DNA of 12,414 nucleotides from Acidiferrobacteraceae bacterium. GTDB lineage: Bacteria > Pseudomonadota > Gammaproteobacteria > Arenicellales > UBA868. The notes beneath the pieces were generated by a model. It worked only from the letters and a program-made list of their open reading frames with translations. It did no database searches and had not been told where the DNA came from. Made by a program: the position numbers and the translations under genes. Position 1 is the stretch's first letter. Each line of letters starts with the position of its first letter. This document shows positions 6,406-12,414 of this stretch, piece by piece. Location: assembly GCA_002721105.1 (NCBI GenBank), contig PBJL01000020.1, positions 3,999 to 16,412 on the forward strand, read 5' to 3'.

Positions 6406-6906
6406 ATGGTCAGTGAAGAAGTAAAAAGAGCCGCAGAGCGCGTAAAGGGTTACGAAGAAGAGATTGCCAAATACGGCATGTCTCGGGGGGACTTTAAGCG
6501 ACTGCAAAAGCAAAGAAAAAGCACCCGGCGTTCTTTGCTGTTTTTTATTTTAGTCAGCCCCGTAGTACCCGGCTCCCTCTATCTTTACGATGCCTTTCCT
6601 TCATTATGGTTGGGCGGAGTGACTGTAATTTGCCTAACAATTTATTTATTTTTTAGTTTTCTTGCTGCCCTTGAAGTGTTCTATTTACGTTATGTAAAGA
6701 ACAATCAAGTGCATATGATCTCTCATACCCAAGGCATCGGCGTAGGTCTGAATCTCCTCGCCTCTATTCCCATATCAATTGCAATCGTTGTGTTTCTGAT
6801 ACCAATGCTGGGACCTATTTTGGTAGCAACAATATGCCTTGCCATCGGCTTGATTTTCGTGCTTATTGCGACCTATAGATATTGGAGAGACAGGGCCAAG
6901 GAGTGA
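6406..6906 (+). CDS. Multi-span inner-membrane protein of unknown function
   Basis: A 166-residue protein with a charged, coiled-coil-like N-terminus (residues 1-42, rich in Lys, Arg and Glu, cytosolic by the positive-inside rule), then about four hydrophobic spans near 43-60, 68-93, 110-132 and 135-157, and a basic tail (YRYWRDRAKE). The start is supported by a TAGGAAG ribosome site just upstream. It sits seven bases after the preceding gene and three bases before endonuclease I, so it is part of the same operon. No family recognised; a scaffold or channel role in an envelope system is possible but unproven. Confidence 0.65.
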   Translation: MVSEEVKRAAERVKGYEEEIAKYGMSRGDFKRLQKQRKSTRRSLLFFILVSPVVPGSLYLYDAFPSLWLGGVTVICLTIYLFFSFLAALEVFYLRYVKNNQVHMISHTQGIGVGLNLLASIPISIAIVVFLIPMLGPILVATICLAIGLIFVLIATYRYWRDRAKE

Positions 6907-6909
6907 AGT

Positions 6910-7590
6910 ATGAAACACCTCTGCACAATTCTCTTATTTTGCTGCTTCGGTGTCACTCTCGCTGCGCCACCTGAGTCATTCGAACAGGCTAAGAAACAGG
7001 CTCGAGAAGTTTACAAAGATCATCAAACAACTTTTTATTGTGGATGTTCATATACACAAAACGGAAAAAAAGGAACTCCCATCCTTGAATCATGCGGATA
7101 TGAGAGCCCCAAAAACTCCAGCCTAACTAAAGAGATTTGGTGGGAGCACGTAGTTCCGAGCTCGAAACTCGGCGACGAATCGAATTCCGACATTAAGTTG
7201 AGAAGGTTGAATCTGCACAACCTTGTACCGGCTATTGGAGAAGTAAATAATGGCCGTTCAAATTATCCGTTTACTATCTTTAGCGAAGGTTCTGAGTGCA
7301 AAAAAGAAGCACGCAACTATGGCGCGTGCGAGATAAAGATATCTAGCGAATGTGACTCGGTGGAACCTCCAACGCATACTCGAGGTGCTATCGCCAGAAT
7401 CTATCTCTATATGTGGGAAAAGTACCAATTTCGTCTAGACAAAGAACAAAAGGATATGTTCAATGATTGGAATGAAACATATCCTGTGACCGAATGGGAA
7501 TGTGAGAGGGACAGACTAATAGCCCGAGCCCAATACCAGGGTGAACACAACTCAAAGGTAAAAGAGAAGTGCACTGAAGCGGGTTTGTAA
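6910..7590 (+). CDS. Secreted endonuclease I (EndA/Dns family)
   Basis: A 226-residue protein of usual family length with a signal peptide ending at about residue 19 (VTLAA, then PP). Family landmarks are clear: FYCGC (42-46), ESCGY (60-64), WWEHVVP (77-83) with the expected metal ligand Glu79 and general base His80, LHNLVPAIGEVN (102-113) with likely metal ligand Asn113, the RGAIARIYLYM helix and YPVTEWECERD near the end. The mature part has eight cysteines (44, 46, 62, 130, 140, 148, 197, 221), the number seen in Vvn-type enzymes with four disulfides. Such enzymes cut DNA and RNA nonspecifically in the periplasm or outside the cell. The segment between WEHVVP and LHNL is shorter than usual. 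A strong AAGGAG sits six bases before the ATG. Its stop overlaps the MORN gene start in TAATG. Confidence 0.92.
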   Translation: MKHLCTILLFCCFGVTLAAPPESFEQAKKQAREVYKDHQTTFYCGCSYTQNGKKGTPILESCGYESPKNSSLTKEIWWEHVVPSSKLGDESNSDIKLRRLNLHNLVPAIGEVNNGRSNYPFTIFSEGSECKKEARNYGACEIKISSECDSVEPPTHTRGAIARIYLYMWEKYQFRLDKEQKDMFNDWNETYPVTEWECERDRLIARAQYQGEHNSKVKEKCTEAGL

Positions 7591-10500
7591 TGACAAAAGA
7601 ATCAGTTACCAAAGTTGAAAACATGGAATGGCGAGACGGCCGTTACACCGGAGAACTCTCTGACGGTGTTCCCCATGGTCAGGGAGAACTTGATTGGAAC
7701 AGATCTGTCGAGTATCGCCCGGGCTGGAAAGGTTCAGAAATTGAAGTCGCGGATGAGTTTCTTGGTCAGGTAAGACTCGGGATCGACTACGATACAGACC
7801 ATCATGACTATACGTGGGATGAGTGCGCAAAGTACGTCGGTGAATTCAAGCAAGGTCACCCGGACGGCGAGGGGACTTTAACCATTATGGATGGATCAAC
7901 GTATGTCGGGCAGCTTAAGGCTGGTCGATGGCACGGCGAGGGCACATGGACCCATCCAGATGGCGATGAAATCAGCGGTCAGTGGAAAGAAGGCCGTGTG
8001 CACGGCCACGCAAGATGGAAAGGGGAGAAAGATGAATATGTCGGTGAATTTAGGGATGGCTTAAGGCACGGCAAGGGCACGCTCACAAATGATTGGGGGA
8101 TTGAAGACTATGGGTACAAGTACGTTGGAGATTGGTATGAGGACGAAAACTCCGGTTTTGGTGTCATAACCTACCCGACCAGCGTCTATGAGGGTGATGT
8201 TTCGTCTGGGTTGCCGAGCGGCCATGGATTGATGACCTATGAAGACGGATCATCTTTTGGGCACGAATGGAAAGTATACGACACTTTTGTTCCAACCGAA
8301 AAAAGGGAGGGGTTTGAATACGACATAGACGGAAACGTCACTGCAATCTATATCGACGGGCACCGGATAGACAGACCACATTTCAATGATGCCCAGGCGT
8401 TGGCTGAAGAGCATGAAGACTTCAACGCGCCCGATCTCGACCATATTGCGACCCTTGAAAAGGATGACCTGATTTGGGTCATGTGGGTAGTGGAAGATAG
8501 ATATGAAAAAAGCACCAGTGAACGTTTCTGGCTCAAGGTTGTAGAAAATCGAGAAAGTGAGATTAAAGGCACCGTTGAAAACCATGTAACCGAGGCTCCT
8601 TATGAAGTCGGAGAGGAAGTCGTGATCCCTCACAATTGTGTCTACGATTACATCCGATATAACGCGGTGGCGGCGTATCCAGAGGCATTCGACGAATTTA
8701 TAAATAGGGAATCTTCGTTGGTAATTTACGCCGAAAATGAGAACTCTATTGAGGCCGCGTTGCGTTCCGAGCGTGTGATGACTGTATTACGGCTGGCAGA
8801 GAAGTTAACGGCGACGTATCCAACGGACATCAACGCCCATGTCGAGTCTTCTGGGGGATGGACAGACCTCGGTGCGCTCGAGTCCGGCGACACACTGCTC
8901 ACGCCTTCAACAGCAGATATTTCAACCTCGAATCTGGAATGCGGGTCTGTAGAGGTGCAGCACGCCGAGACCCAAGAAAAATTCTGGATCAAGGTGGTAC
9001 GAATAGACGCGAGCACGGGCATCCTTTGCGGGTTGGTAAAAAAACAATTTGCGAAAGCCAAACTTTCGAGATGGCAGCCTGTGCAATGCCATGTTTTTCA
9101 AATCTGGGATGCAATATTCCCGCGGGCAAAAGAAACGCTTAACTTGGCCGACGGCGCTACCTATATCGGGGAAGTATCGGATGGATTTCCAGATGGTGAG
9201 GGAGTCTGGACTTTAACGGATGGAACTGAATACGTTGGTGAATCTAAGAACGGAAACTGGGAAGGCTTTGGAACAATGACCGATCCCGATGGGCCCACAT
9301 ACACCGGCGACTGGGAAAACGATGAACGAACTGGCCAAGGAGTTTTGTCTGGGAAAGATAATGGACGCCCAATGGCACTTTCCGGCGAGTTCAAAAACGG
9401 TCTTGTGAATGGTCAGATCACCGAGATTCTCCCCGATGGTTCGATCTATGTCGGCGGGACTGCCCGAAGGGCCGAAGCAGTTTGCAAAGAAGGCCACGGT
9501 ACCTGGACCTTTTTAAATGGTTCGAAGTATGTCGGGGAACTCAAGGATGGCAAATACAACGGGCAGGGAACCTGGACCTTTTCAGGTGGGAATGTATATG
9601 CCGGGGAATGGAAAGATGGGGAATTCCATGGCCACGGGACGCTGACGCTTCTCAATGAAGGAATGTACGTTGGCGAATGGAAAAACGGATTAAAGGATGG
9701 GCAAGGAGAGCAACTCTATAAAAGCGGAAGCAAGTTTGTTGGTGGATGGAAGGATGGAGGTCCGTGGGAAGGGGCAGTTACTGACAAGGATGGCGCCCAA
9801 ATCGCAACCTACTTAAAAGGCGTCCGAAGTGACGACTCCTTTGATTCCAAGACCCGAAAGAAATGGTCGAAGTTTGTTTCGAGCGCCGTCAGTGACGTGA
9901 TGGAAAGCCAGGGTATCATGTCAAAAGAATATGGACTGGGTAGGAACGATTCCGATTACAAGCGATGGTACGTGGATCAGAAAACAGGCTGCCTGACTTT
10001 TTTTCGTGACGATCTCCCCGGCATTATTGCCAAAATCCAATATGTCGGTTCAACTTCTACGGCCAAGAATGATTGGCTTTGGTCGTGGGCAAACACAACC
10101 ATTTTTGACCAGGTGAAGGACCAAATGCATGTCGTTAAGGAGTATGGCGATAAAAATGGGTTCACACCTTTAACAACAACAAGTCTGATCGAGTACGAAG
10201 ACGATATAGAAACACTCGGTTGGCAACTGATGTCGGTTGCTCACAAGTTATTGGATGCCAAGGGGGCTTATAGAATCCCGTATGAGGGAAGCGGCGGTTT
10301 TGTGATCTTTACTGACATTCAAAAAACGGGACACTTCCGATGGCCCACCGATGCCAAGAAAGGCGGTGACAAGGCAAAAAATGGCCCCGGGACCGAGACC
10401 TATCCAGACGGGTCAGAGTATGTTGGCGAATTCAAGGACGGTCTCTTCCATGGTCAGGGCACCATGAGTTATGCCAATGCCACACTTTCTTCTGGAATCA

Positions 10501-11303
10501 AAGGTTCGAAATATGTTGGCGAATTCAAGGACGGTCTTTTTCACGGGCACGGAACGCTCGTCTTGACTGACGGTACGCAGTACACCGGAGATTGGAAGGA
10601 AGGCAAGCGCCACGGCCATGGAACGGTCACAAATGAATTATTCAAGTGCACGGGAGATTTCCAGGATGATCAACTCCAAGGGGAGGGGACCTATACATTT
10701 CTTGATGGATCAACTGCCGACATCGTAACGATGGGATTGGGTGATGAACCCTTTATTGGCCTTTACACTGGAGAGGTATCTGATGGTGTTCCAAATGGAC
10801 GAGGAATCTCTAGTGGCACACGTCAAGGAAGGTACGTTGGTGAATGGAAGGACGGGTTAAAGCATGGATGGGGAACCGAAGACACGACTGTTCAAATGTA
10901 TGAAAGCGAAATGCATTTGCGTGAATCTGGTTTTTATGAACGGCATGGCATGTTGCCTCCAGGTCCAGAACGATTGTCCGGGGAATCTAAATATGTTGGG
11001 GAATGGCGGGAGGGCAAAAAACATGGTCAGGGGACCGAGACGTATTTAGGCGGGAACAAGTACGTCGGACAGTTCAAAGACGATGAAATTCATGGCGAGG
11101 GCATAGAAACCTTCCCCGATGGAGAAAAGTACGTTGGGGAATTCAAAGAGGGCAATCGGCATGGCCAGGGCACCTTCACCTATTCCAGTGGAAACAAGTA
11201 CGTCGGGGAATGGAAGGAGGACATGCCTTGGGAAGGAACCGAATACGACAAAGACGGAAACGTAACTGTAACCATTTCAGAAGGCGTTAAGACAGAGAAG
11301 TAA
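7590..11303 (+). CDS. Giant MORN-repeat protein with DUF2314-like and DUF6882-like domains
   Basis: A 1237-residue protein without signal peptide. About 25 MORN-type repeats (Y-x-G-x-W/F-K-x-G-x-x-H-G-x-G-T) fall into three blocks: about 19-226, 525-724 and 933-1212. Each block ends in a similar cap with a DGN- or DGA-type turn (244-262, 730-747, 1216-1237). Between blocks 1 and 2 lie two DUF2314-like units, about 280-355 (ERFWLKVVE) and 426-512 (EKFWIKVVR). Between blocks 2 and 3 lies a DUF6882-like domain, about 750-915, with WYVDQKTGCLTF, IQYVGSTST, WLWSWAN and GAYRIP. MORN repeats form beta-hairpin arrays that bind lipid or protein; the DUFs have no known activity but are found in polymorphic immunity-type contexts. 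It starts on TAATG with the endonuclease stop, so the two are translationally coupled. A cytosolic MORN protein paired with a secreted nuclease is odd. Confidence 0.85.
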   Translation: MTKESVTKVENMEWRDGRYTGELSDGVPHGQGELDWNRSVEYRPGWKGSEIEVADEFLGQVRLGIDYDTDHHDYTWDECAKYVGEFKQGHPDGEGTLTIMDGSTYVGQLKAGRWHGEGTWTHPDGDEISGQWKEGRVHGHARWKGEKDEYVGEFRDGLRHGKGTLTNDWGIEDYGYKYVGDWYEDENSGFGVITYPTSVYEGDVSSGLPSGHGLMTYEDGSSFGHEWKVYDTFVPTEKREGFEYDIDGNVTAIYIDGHRIDRPHFNDAQALAEEHEDFNAPDLDHIATLEKDDLIWVMWVVEDRYEKSTSERFWLKVVENRESEIKGTVENHVTEAPYEVGEEVVIPHNCVYDYIRYNAVAAYPEAFDEFINRESSLVIYAENENSIEAALRSERVMTVLRLAEKLTATYPTDINAHVESSGGWTDLGALESGDTLLTPSTADISTSNLECGSVEVQHAETQEKFWIKVVRIDASTGILCGLVKKQFAKAKLSRWQPVQCHVFQIWDAIFPRAKETLNLADGATYIGEVSDGFPDGEGVWTLTDGTEYVGESKNGNWEGFGTMTDPDGPTYTGDWENDERTGQGVLSGKDNGRPMALSGEFKNGLVNGQITEILPDGSIYVGGTARRAEAVCKEGHGTWTFLNGSKYVGELKDGKYNGQGTWTFSGGNVYAGEWKDGEFHGHGTLTLLNEGMYVGEWKNGLKDGQGEQLYKSGSKFVGGWKDGGPWEGAVTDKDGAQIATYLKGVRSDDSFDSKTRKKWSKFVSSAVSDVMESQGIMSKEYGLGRNDSDYKRWYVDQKTGCLTFFRDDLPGIIAKIQYVGSTSTAKNDWLWSWANTTIFDQVKDQMHVVKEYGDKNGFTPLTTTSLIEYEDDIETLGWQLMSVAHKLLDAKGAYRIPYEGSGGFVIFTDIQKTGHFRWPTDAKKGGDKAKNGPGTETYPDGSEYVGEFKDGLFHGQGTMSYANATLSSGIKGSKYVGEFKDGLFHGHGTLVLTDGTQYTGDWKEGKRHGHGTVTNELFKCTGDFQDDQLQGEGTYTFLDGSTADIVTMGLGDEPFIGLYTGEVSDGVPNGRGISSGTRQGRYVGEWKDGLKHGWGTEDTTVQMYESEMHLRESGFYERHGMLPPGPERLSGESKYVGEWREGKKHGQGTETYLGGNKYVGQFKDDEIHGEGIETFPDGEKYVGEFKEGNRHGQGTFTYSSGNKYVGEWKEDMPWEGTEYDKDGNVTVTISEGVKTEK
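8427..9125 (+). other. Tandem DUF2314-like units inside the MORN protein
   Basis: Residues about 280-355 and 426-512 share a layout: a Leu-x-x-x-Asp start (LEKDDLIWV; LESGDTLLTP), then FWLKVVE or FWIKVVR, then a hydrophobic-Gly-x-Val step (KGTVEN; CGLVKK). This is the order seen in DUF2314 proteins. The linker between them carries no repeat. Confidence 0.5.
9837..10334 (+). other. DUF6882-like domain inside the MORN protein
   Basis: Residues about 750-915 carry RWYVDQKTGCLTF, a Gln-Tyr-Val-Gly-Ser strand, the WLWSWAN motif, a Gly-Phe-x-Pro-Leu-Thr segment and KLLDAKGAYRIP followed by FVIFTDI. The order fits DUF6882 as I remember it. Function unknown. Confidence 0.6.
10419..10537 (+). repeat. 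Near-perfect internal duplication of a MORN unit
   Basis: The 26 bases at 10419-10444 and 10512-10537 are identical, 93 bases (31 codons) apart. Both encode YVGEFKDG followed by LFHG. Other MORN units here share only protein-level similarity, so this pair is a recent duplication. Confidence 0.85.
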
Positions 11304-11312
11304 CAAGACAGC

Positions 11313-11405
11313 ATGCCTAAAAAATCGGCTAAGGATATTGAGAAACTTCGAGTAGCCGCTGAAGATGATGACGACGACGCGGCTAAGCTGGACTCAAGGA
11401 AATAG
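11313..11405 (+). CDS. Possible 30-residue acidic ORF after the MORN gene
   Basis: The ATG at 11313 lies nine bases after the MORN stop and encodes MPKKSAKDIEKLRVAAED, a run of five Asp and a short basic end. The start recalls the IEKLRxAAExG opening of some Sel1-repeat proteins, which would make it a truncated remnant, but this is weak. There is no good ribosome site. It could be translated by coupling with the MORN gene, or be chance. Confidence 0.3.
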   Translation: MPKKSAKDIEKLRVAAEDDDDDAAKLDSRK

Positions 11406-11511
11406 GAGAATAGACCTTGTTTGCACCAATGCACTCAAACTGGAATACACTGACCATGCCGTTTATAAGAGCCGCCTTGATGAGTTAGAACCAGACTCAA
11501 GCAACCTCTAA
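11406..11511 (+). pseudogene. Gene fragment, copy B of the sequence at 2911-2973
   Basis: The open frame ends LEYTDHAVYKSRLDELEPDS and stops at 11509-11511. Its last 19 residues and the bases around the stop match the fragment at 2911-2973, with 13 identical bases ACCTCTAACCTAA (11504-11516 versus 2966-2978). Upstream the frame stays open (NRRIDLVCTNALK) but has no identifiable start. Family unknown. Confidence 0.4.
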
Positions 11512-11523
11512 CCTAAAGGAGCA

Positions 11524-11631
11524 TCAAACCAACTGGTGAACCTTCCCATGAGAGATACCAGTTCTCTTAGCTATGGCTCTATAGGATAAACCTTGCTCAC
11601 GTAATTCCTTTATCTCGTGTAACCTTGTTGG
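11524..11631 (-). pseudogene. Recombinase- or resolvase-type helix-turn-helix fragment
   Basis: A 35-codon minus-strand frame carries REQGLSYRAIAKRTGIS followed by GKVHQLV and a stop. This is a classic helix-turn-helix of the kind at the C-terminus of serine resolvases or the front of IS30-like transposases. There is no start codon and an in-frame stop precedes it, so it is a broken remnant lying between copy B and the integrase tail. Confidence 0.5.
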
Positions 11632-11749
11632 TTATCAAGATGATCTAGCGACAGCTTCAGAAAGGCTAGGCCATGCTTCACAAGCTACTACAAAGAAGCT
11701 CTATCGCAGTAACGCATCTAAAGTTGTTCCTTTAAGATTGCCCAATTAA
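11630..11749 (+). pseudogene. C-terminus of a tyrosine recombinase (phage-type integrase)
   Basis: The frame reads DDLATASERLGHASQATTKKL followed by YR, then VVPLRLPN and stop. ERLGHASxxTTxxxY is the end of tyrosine recombinases: the LGH His of the catalytic box and the nucleophile Tyr in the KLY segment. The rest of the gene is missing, since the frame meets a stop upstream (11584-11586) with no recognisable catalytic core. It points at the tRNA-Lys gene about 100 bases on, where such enzymes often insert, so it is probably the relic of the enzyme that brought part of this island. Confidence 0.65.
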
Positions 11750-11802
11750 AATTAAGAAACTAGTAATAACGTTGTAAAATAAGGTGTAAAATTAGTAATT
11801 GA

Positions 11803-11831
11803 TTGAGCAAAAGCAAGAAGCAAATTATATA
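11803..11831 (+). promoter_or_regulatory. Sigma-70-type promoter of the tRNA-Lys/tRNA-Thr unit
   Basis: TTGAGC (11803-11808) and TATATA (11826-11831) are 17 bases apart, close to consensus. Transcription would start about 8-10 bases before the mature tRNA-Lys. The surrounding sequence is strongly AT-rich. Confidence 0.7.
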
Positions 11832-11846
11832 AAAAGGTTAGCACTT

Positions 11847-11922
11847 GGGCCGTTAGCTCAGTAGGTAGAGCATCTGACTTTTAATCAGGTGGTCGCAGGT
11901 TCGATCCCTGCACGGCCCACCA
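11847..11922 (+). tRNA. tRNA-Lys(TTT)
   Basis: A 76-base cloverleaf with acceptor pairing GGGCCGT to ACGGCCC, anticodon loop CTTTTAA (anticodon TTT), T-arm GGTTCGATCC and an encoded CCA end. It is separated from tRNA-Thr by 39 bases, so the two are probably co-transcribed. Confidence 0.95.
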
Positions 11923-11961
11923 AAAGACCAAATATCTCTTAGCCAGGGGTGTTTGAACAAT

Positions 11962-12037
11962 GCCCGCATAGCTCAGTTGGCAGAGCAGCTGATTTGTAAT
12001 CAGCAGGTCGATGGTTCGAATCCGTCTGCGGGCTCCA
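11962..12037 (+). tRNA. tRNA-Thr(TGT)
   Basis: A 76-base cloverleaf with acceptor GCCCGCA to TGCGGGC, anticodon loop TTTGTAA (anticodon TGT), T-arm GGTTCGAATCC and encoded CCA. In many gammaproteobacteria this gene precedes tRNA-Tyr, tRNA-Gly, tRNA-Thr and tuf. Confidence 0.95.
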
Positions 12038-12281
12038 AAATTATTGTGGGAGAGGAGGAATTTCAAATTCTTTAAATTAGATGGCATCTGCCAGATTAAG
12101 CTTGTTTTGAGGTGCTACCAAATCTTGTGTCACAAATCCGACACATTATTTGGATCATTTAGAAATCTGGCATGGTCCCCAAATTACTATTTTACAGGGC
12201 CGAGTCTCGATGATTTTTCAAGGAAGGCGACTTTTCTTGCATGATAATAGGAAAATTAAGCATCATTTTTCTCTATCAATC
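12038..12281. other. Gene-free spacer between tRNA-Thr and tRNA-Tyr
   Basis: No gene is supported; frames here run into tRNA-Thr or lack start sites. GAAAATTAAG occurs at 12251-12260 and again at 12305-12314, the second copy overlapping the tRNA-Tyr promoter. The spacer is longer than usual for this cluster. Confidence 0.5.
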
Positions 12282-12310
12282 TTGACGATCCAGTAGAAAC
12301 AAGAGAAAAT
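12282..12310 (+). promoter_or_regulatory. Probable promoter of tRNA-Tyr
   Basis: TTGACG (12282-12287) is followed after 17 bases by GAAAAT (12305-12310), a 4-of-6 match to the minus-10. The start would lie about 11 bases before the mature tRNA. It implies that tRNA-Tyr is transcribed separately from the Lys/Thr pair. Confidence 0.55.
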
Positions 12311-12328
12311 TAAGGGTTTGAAATTCTC

Positions 12329-12413
12329 GGAGGGGTTCCCGAGCGGTCAAAGGGGGCAGACTGTAAATCTGTTGGCTCAGCCTTCGGAGGTTCGAATCCT
12401 CCCCCCTCCACCA
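12329..12413 (+). tRNA. tRNA-Tyr(GTA)
   Basis: An 85-base class II tRNA with a long variable arm, acceptor GGAGGGG to CCCCTCC, anticodon loop CTGTAAA (anticodon GTA), T-arm GGTTCGAATCC and encoded CCA. Closely resembles the enterobacterial tRNA-Tyr in its first 30 bases. Confidence 0.95.
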
Positions 12414-12414
12414 C

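Noticed and set aside
8250..8633. Long minus-strand frames within the MORN gene
   Set aside because: Repeats with biased codon use leave the opposite frames open; none shows a ribosome site or a known motif.
7860..11240. Regularly spaced similar DNA units that might suggest a CRISPR array
   Set aside because: The units are in-frame MORN codons with drifting sequence and no constant repeat-spacer structure.
11180..11434. Minus-strand frame rich in Ser and Ala over the end of the MORN gene
   Set aside because: It is the reverse reading of MORN codons and of the Asp run at 11313-11405; low complexity and no start context.
11847..11922. A repeated tRNA-Lys end as attachment site inside the window
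   Set aside because: By eye I found no second copy of the tRNA 3-prime segment to the left; a partner site, if any, lies outside.
12011..12244. Plus-strand frame overlapping tRNA-Thr
   Set aside because: It begins inside the tRNA gene and has no ribosome site.

Overview
The window looks like an accessory region of a Gammaproteobacterium, ending in a chromosomal tRNA cluster. The host guess rests on three things: tRNA-Thr(TGT) followed by tRNA-Tyr(GTA), an arrangement gammaproteobacteria usually keep upstream of tRNA-Gly, tRNA-Thr, tuf and secE; CCA-ending tRNA genes; and an EndA-type periplasmic endonuclease, Lol-style lipoprotein and signal peptides of gram-negative type. The genus cannot be read from the sequence.

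Layout. (1) Positions 1-2515 hold a two-gene unit. The first gene is the end of a RecQ-family helicase fused to a C-terminal phosphoribosyltransferase (PRTase) domain; the second is a DprA/Smf-like protein with two winged-helix domains. PRTase plus DprA is the partnership known from the ShosTA toxin-antitoxin/defence system, so this is probably a helicase-fused relative. (2) Positions 2516-2974 contain only gene fragments: a half zinc finger of TraR/DksA type on the minus strand and a broken frame on the plus strand. (3) Positions 2975-3777 (minus strand) hold a secreted protein and a two-helix membrane protein joined by an ATGA overlap. (4) Positions 3865-5304 contain three exact copies of a 17-base element, TAACAGGAATAAGATAG, each at the same short distance before an ATG of a small exported or membrane protein. 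Between copies 1 and 2 lie an HsdM-like 31-codon stub and a YgjP-like metallopeptidase, which looks like the scar of a collapsed type I restriction operon. (5) Positions 5309-11303 form a tight plus-strand operon: a protein with an apparently frameshifted N-terminal membrane anchor, a multi-span membrane protein, a secreted endonuclease I, and a 1237-residue MORN-repeat protein with embedded DUF2314-like and DUF6882-like domains. (6) Positions 11313-11749 are a graveyard: a 30-codon acidic ORF, a second copy of the fragment seen near 2911-2973, a minus-strand recombinase-type helix-turn-helix and the C-terminus of a tyrosine recombinase. (7) Positions 11803-12413 carry tRNA-Lys, tRNA-Thr and tRNA-Tyr with recognisable promoters.

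Reading as a whole: a defence- and mobility-rich island beside a tRNA cluster, with recombinase debris at the tRNA end. The two strongest leads for new biology are the RecQ-PRTase/DprA pair and the EndA/MORN operon with its short repeated gene-start element, which is placed as a promoter for leaderless mRNAs would be.
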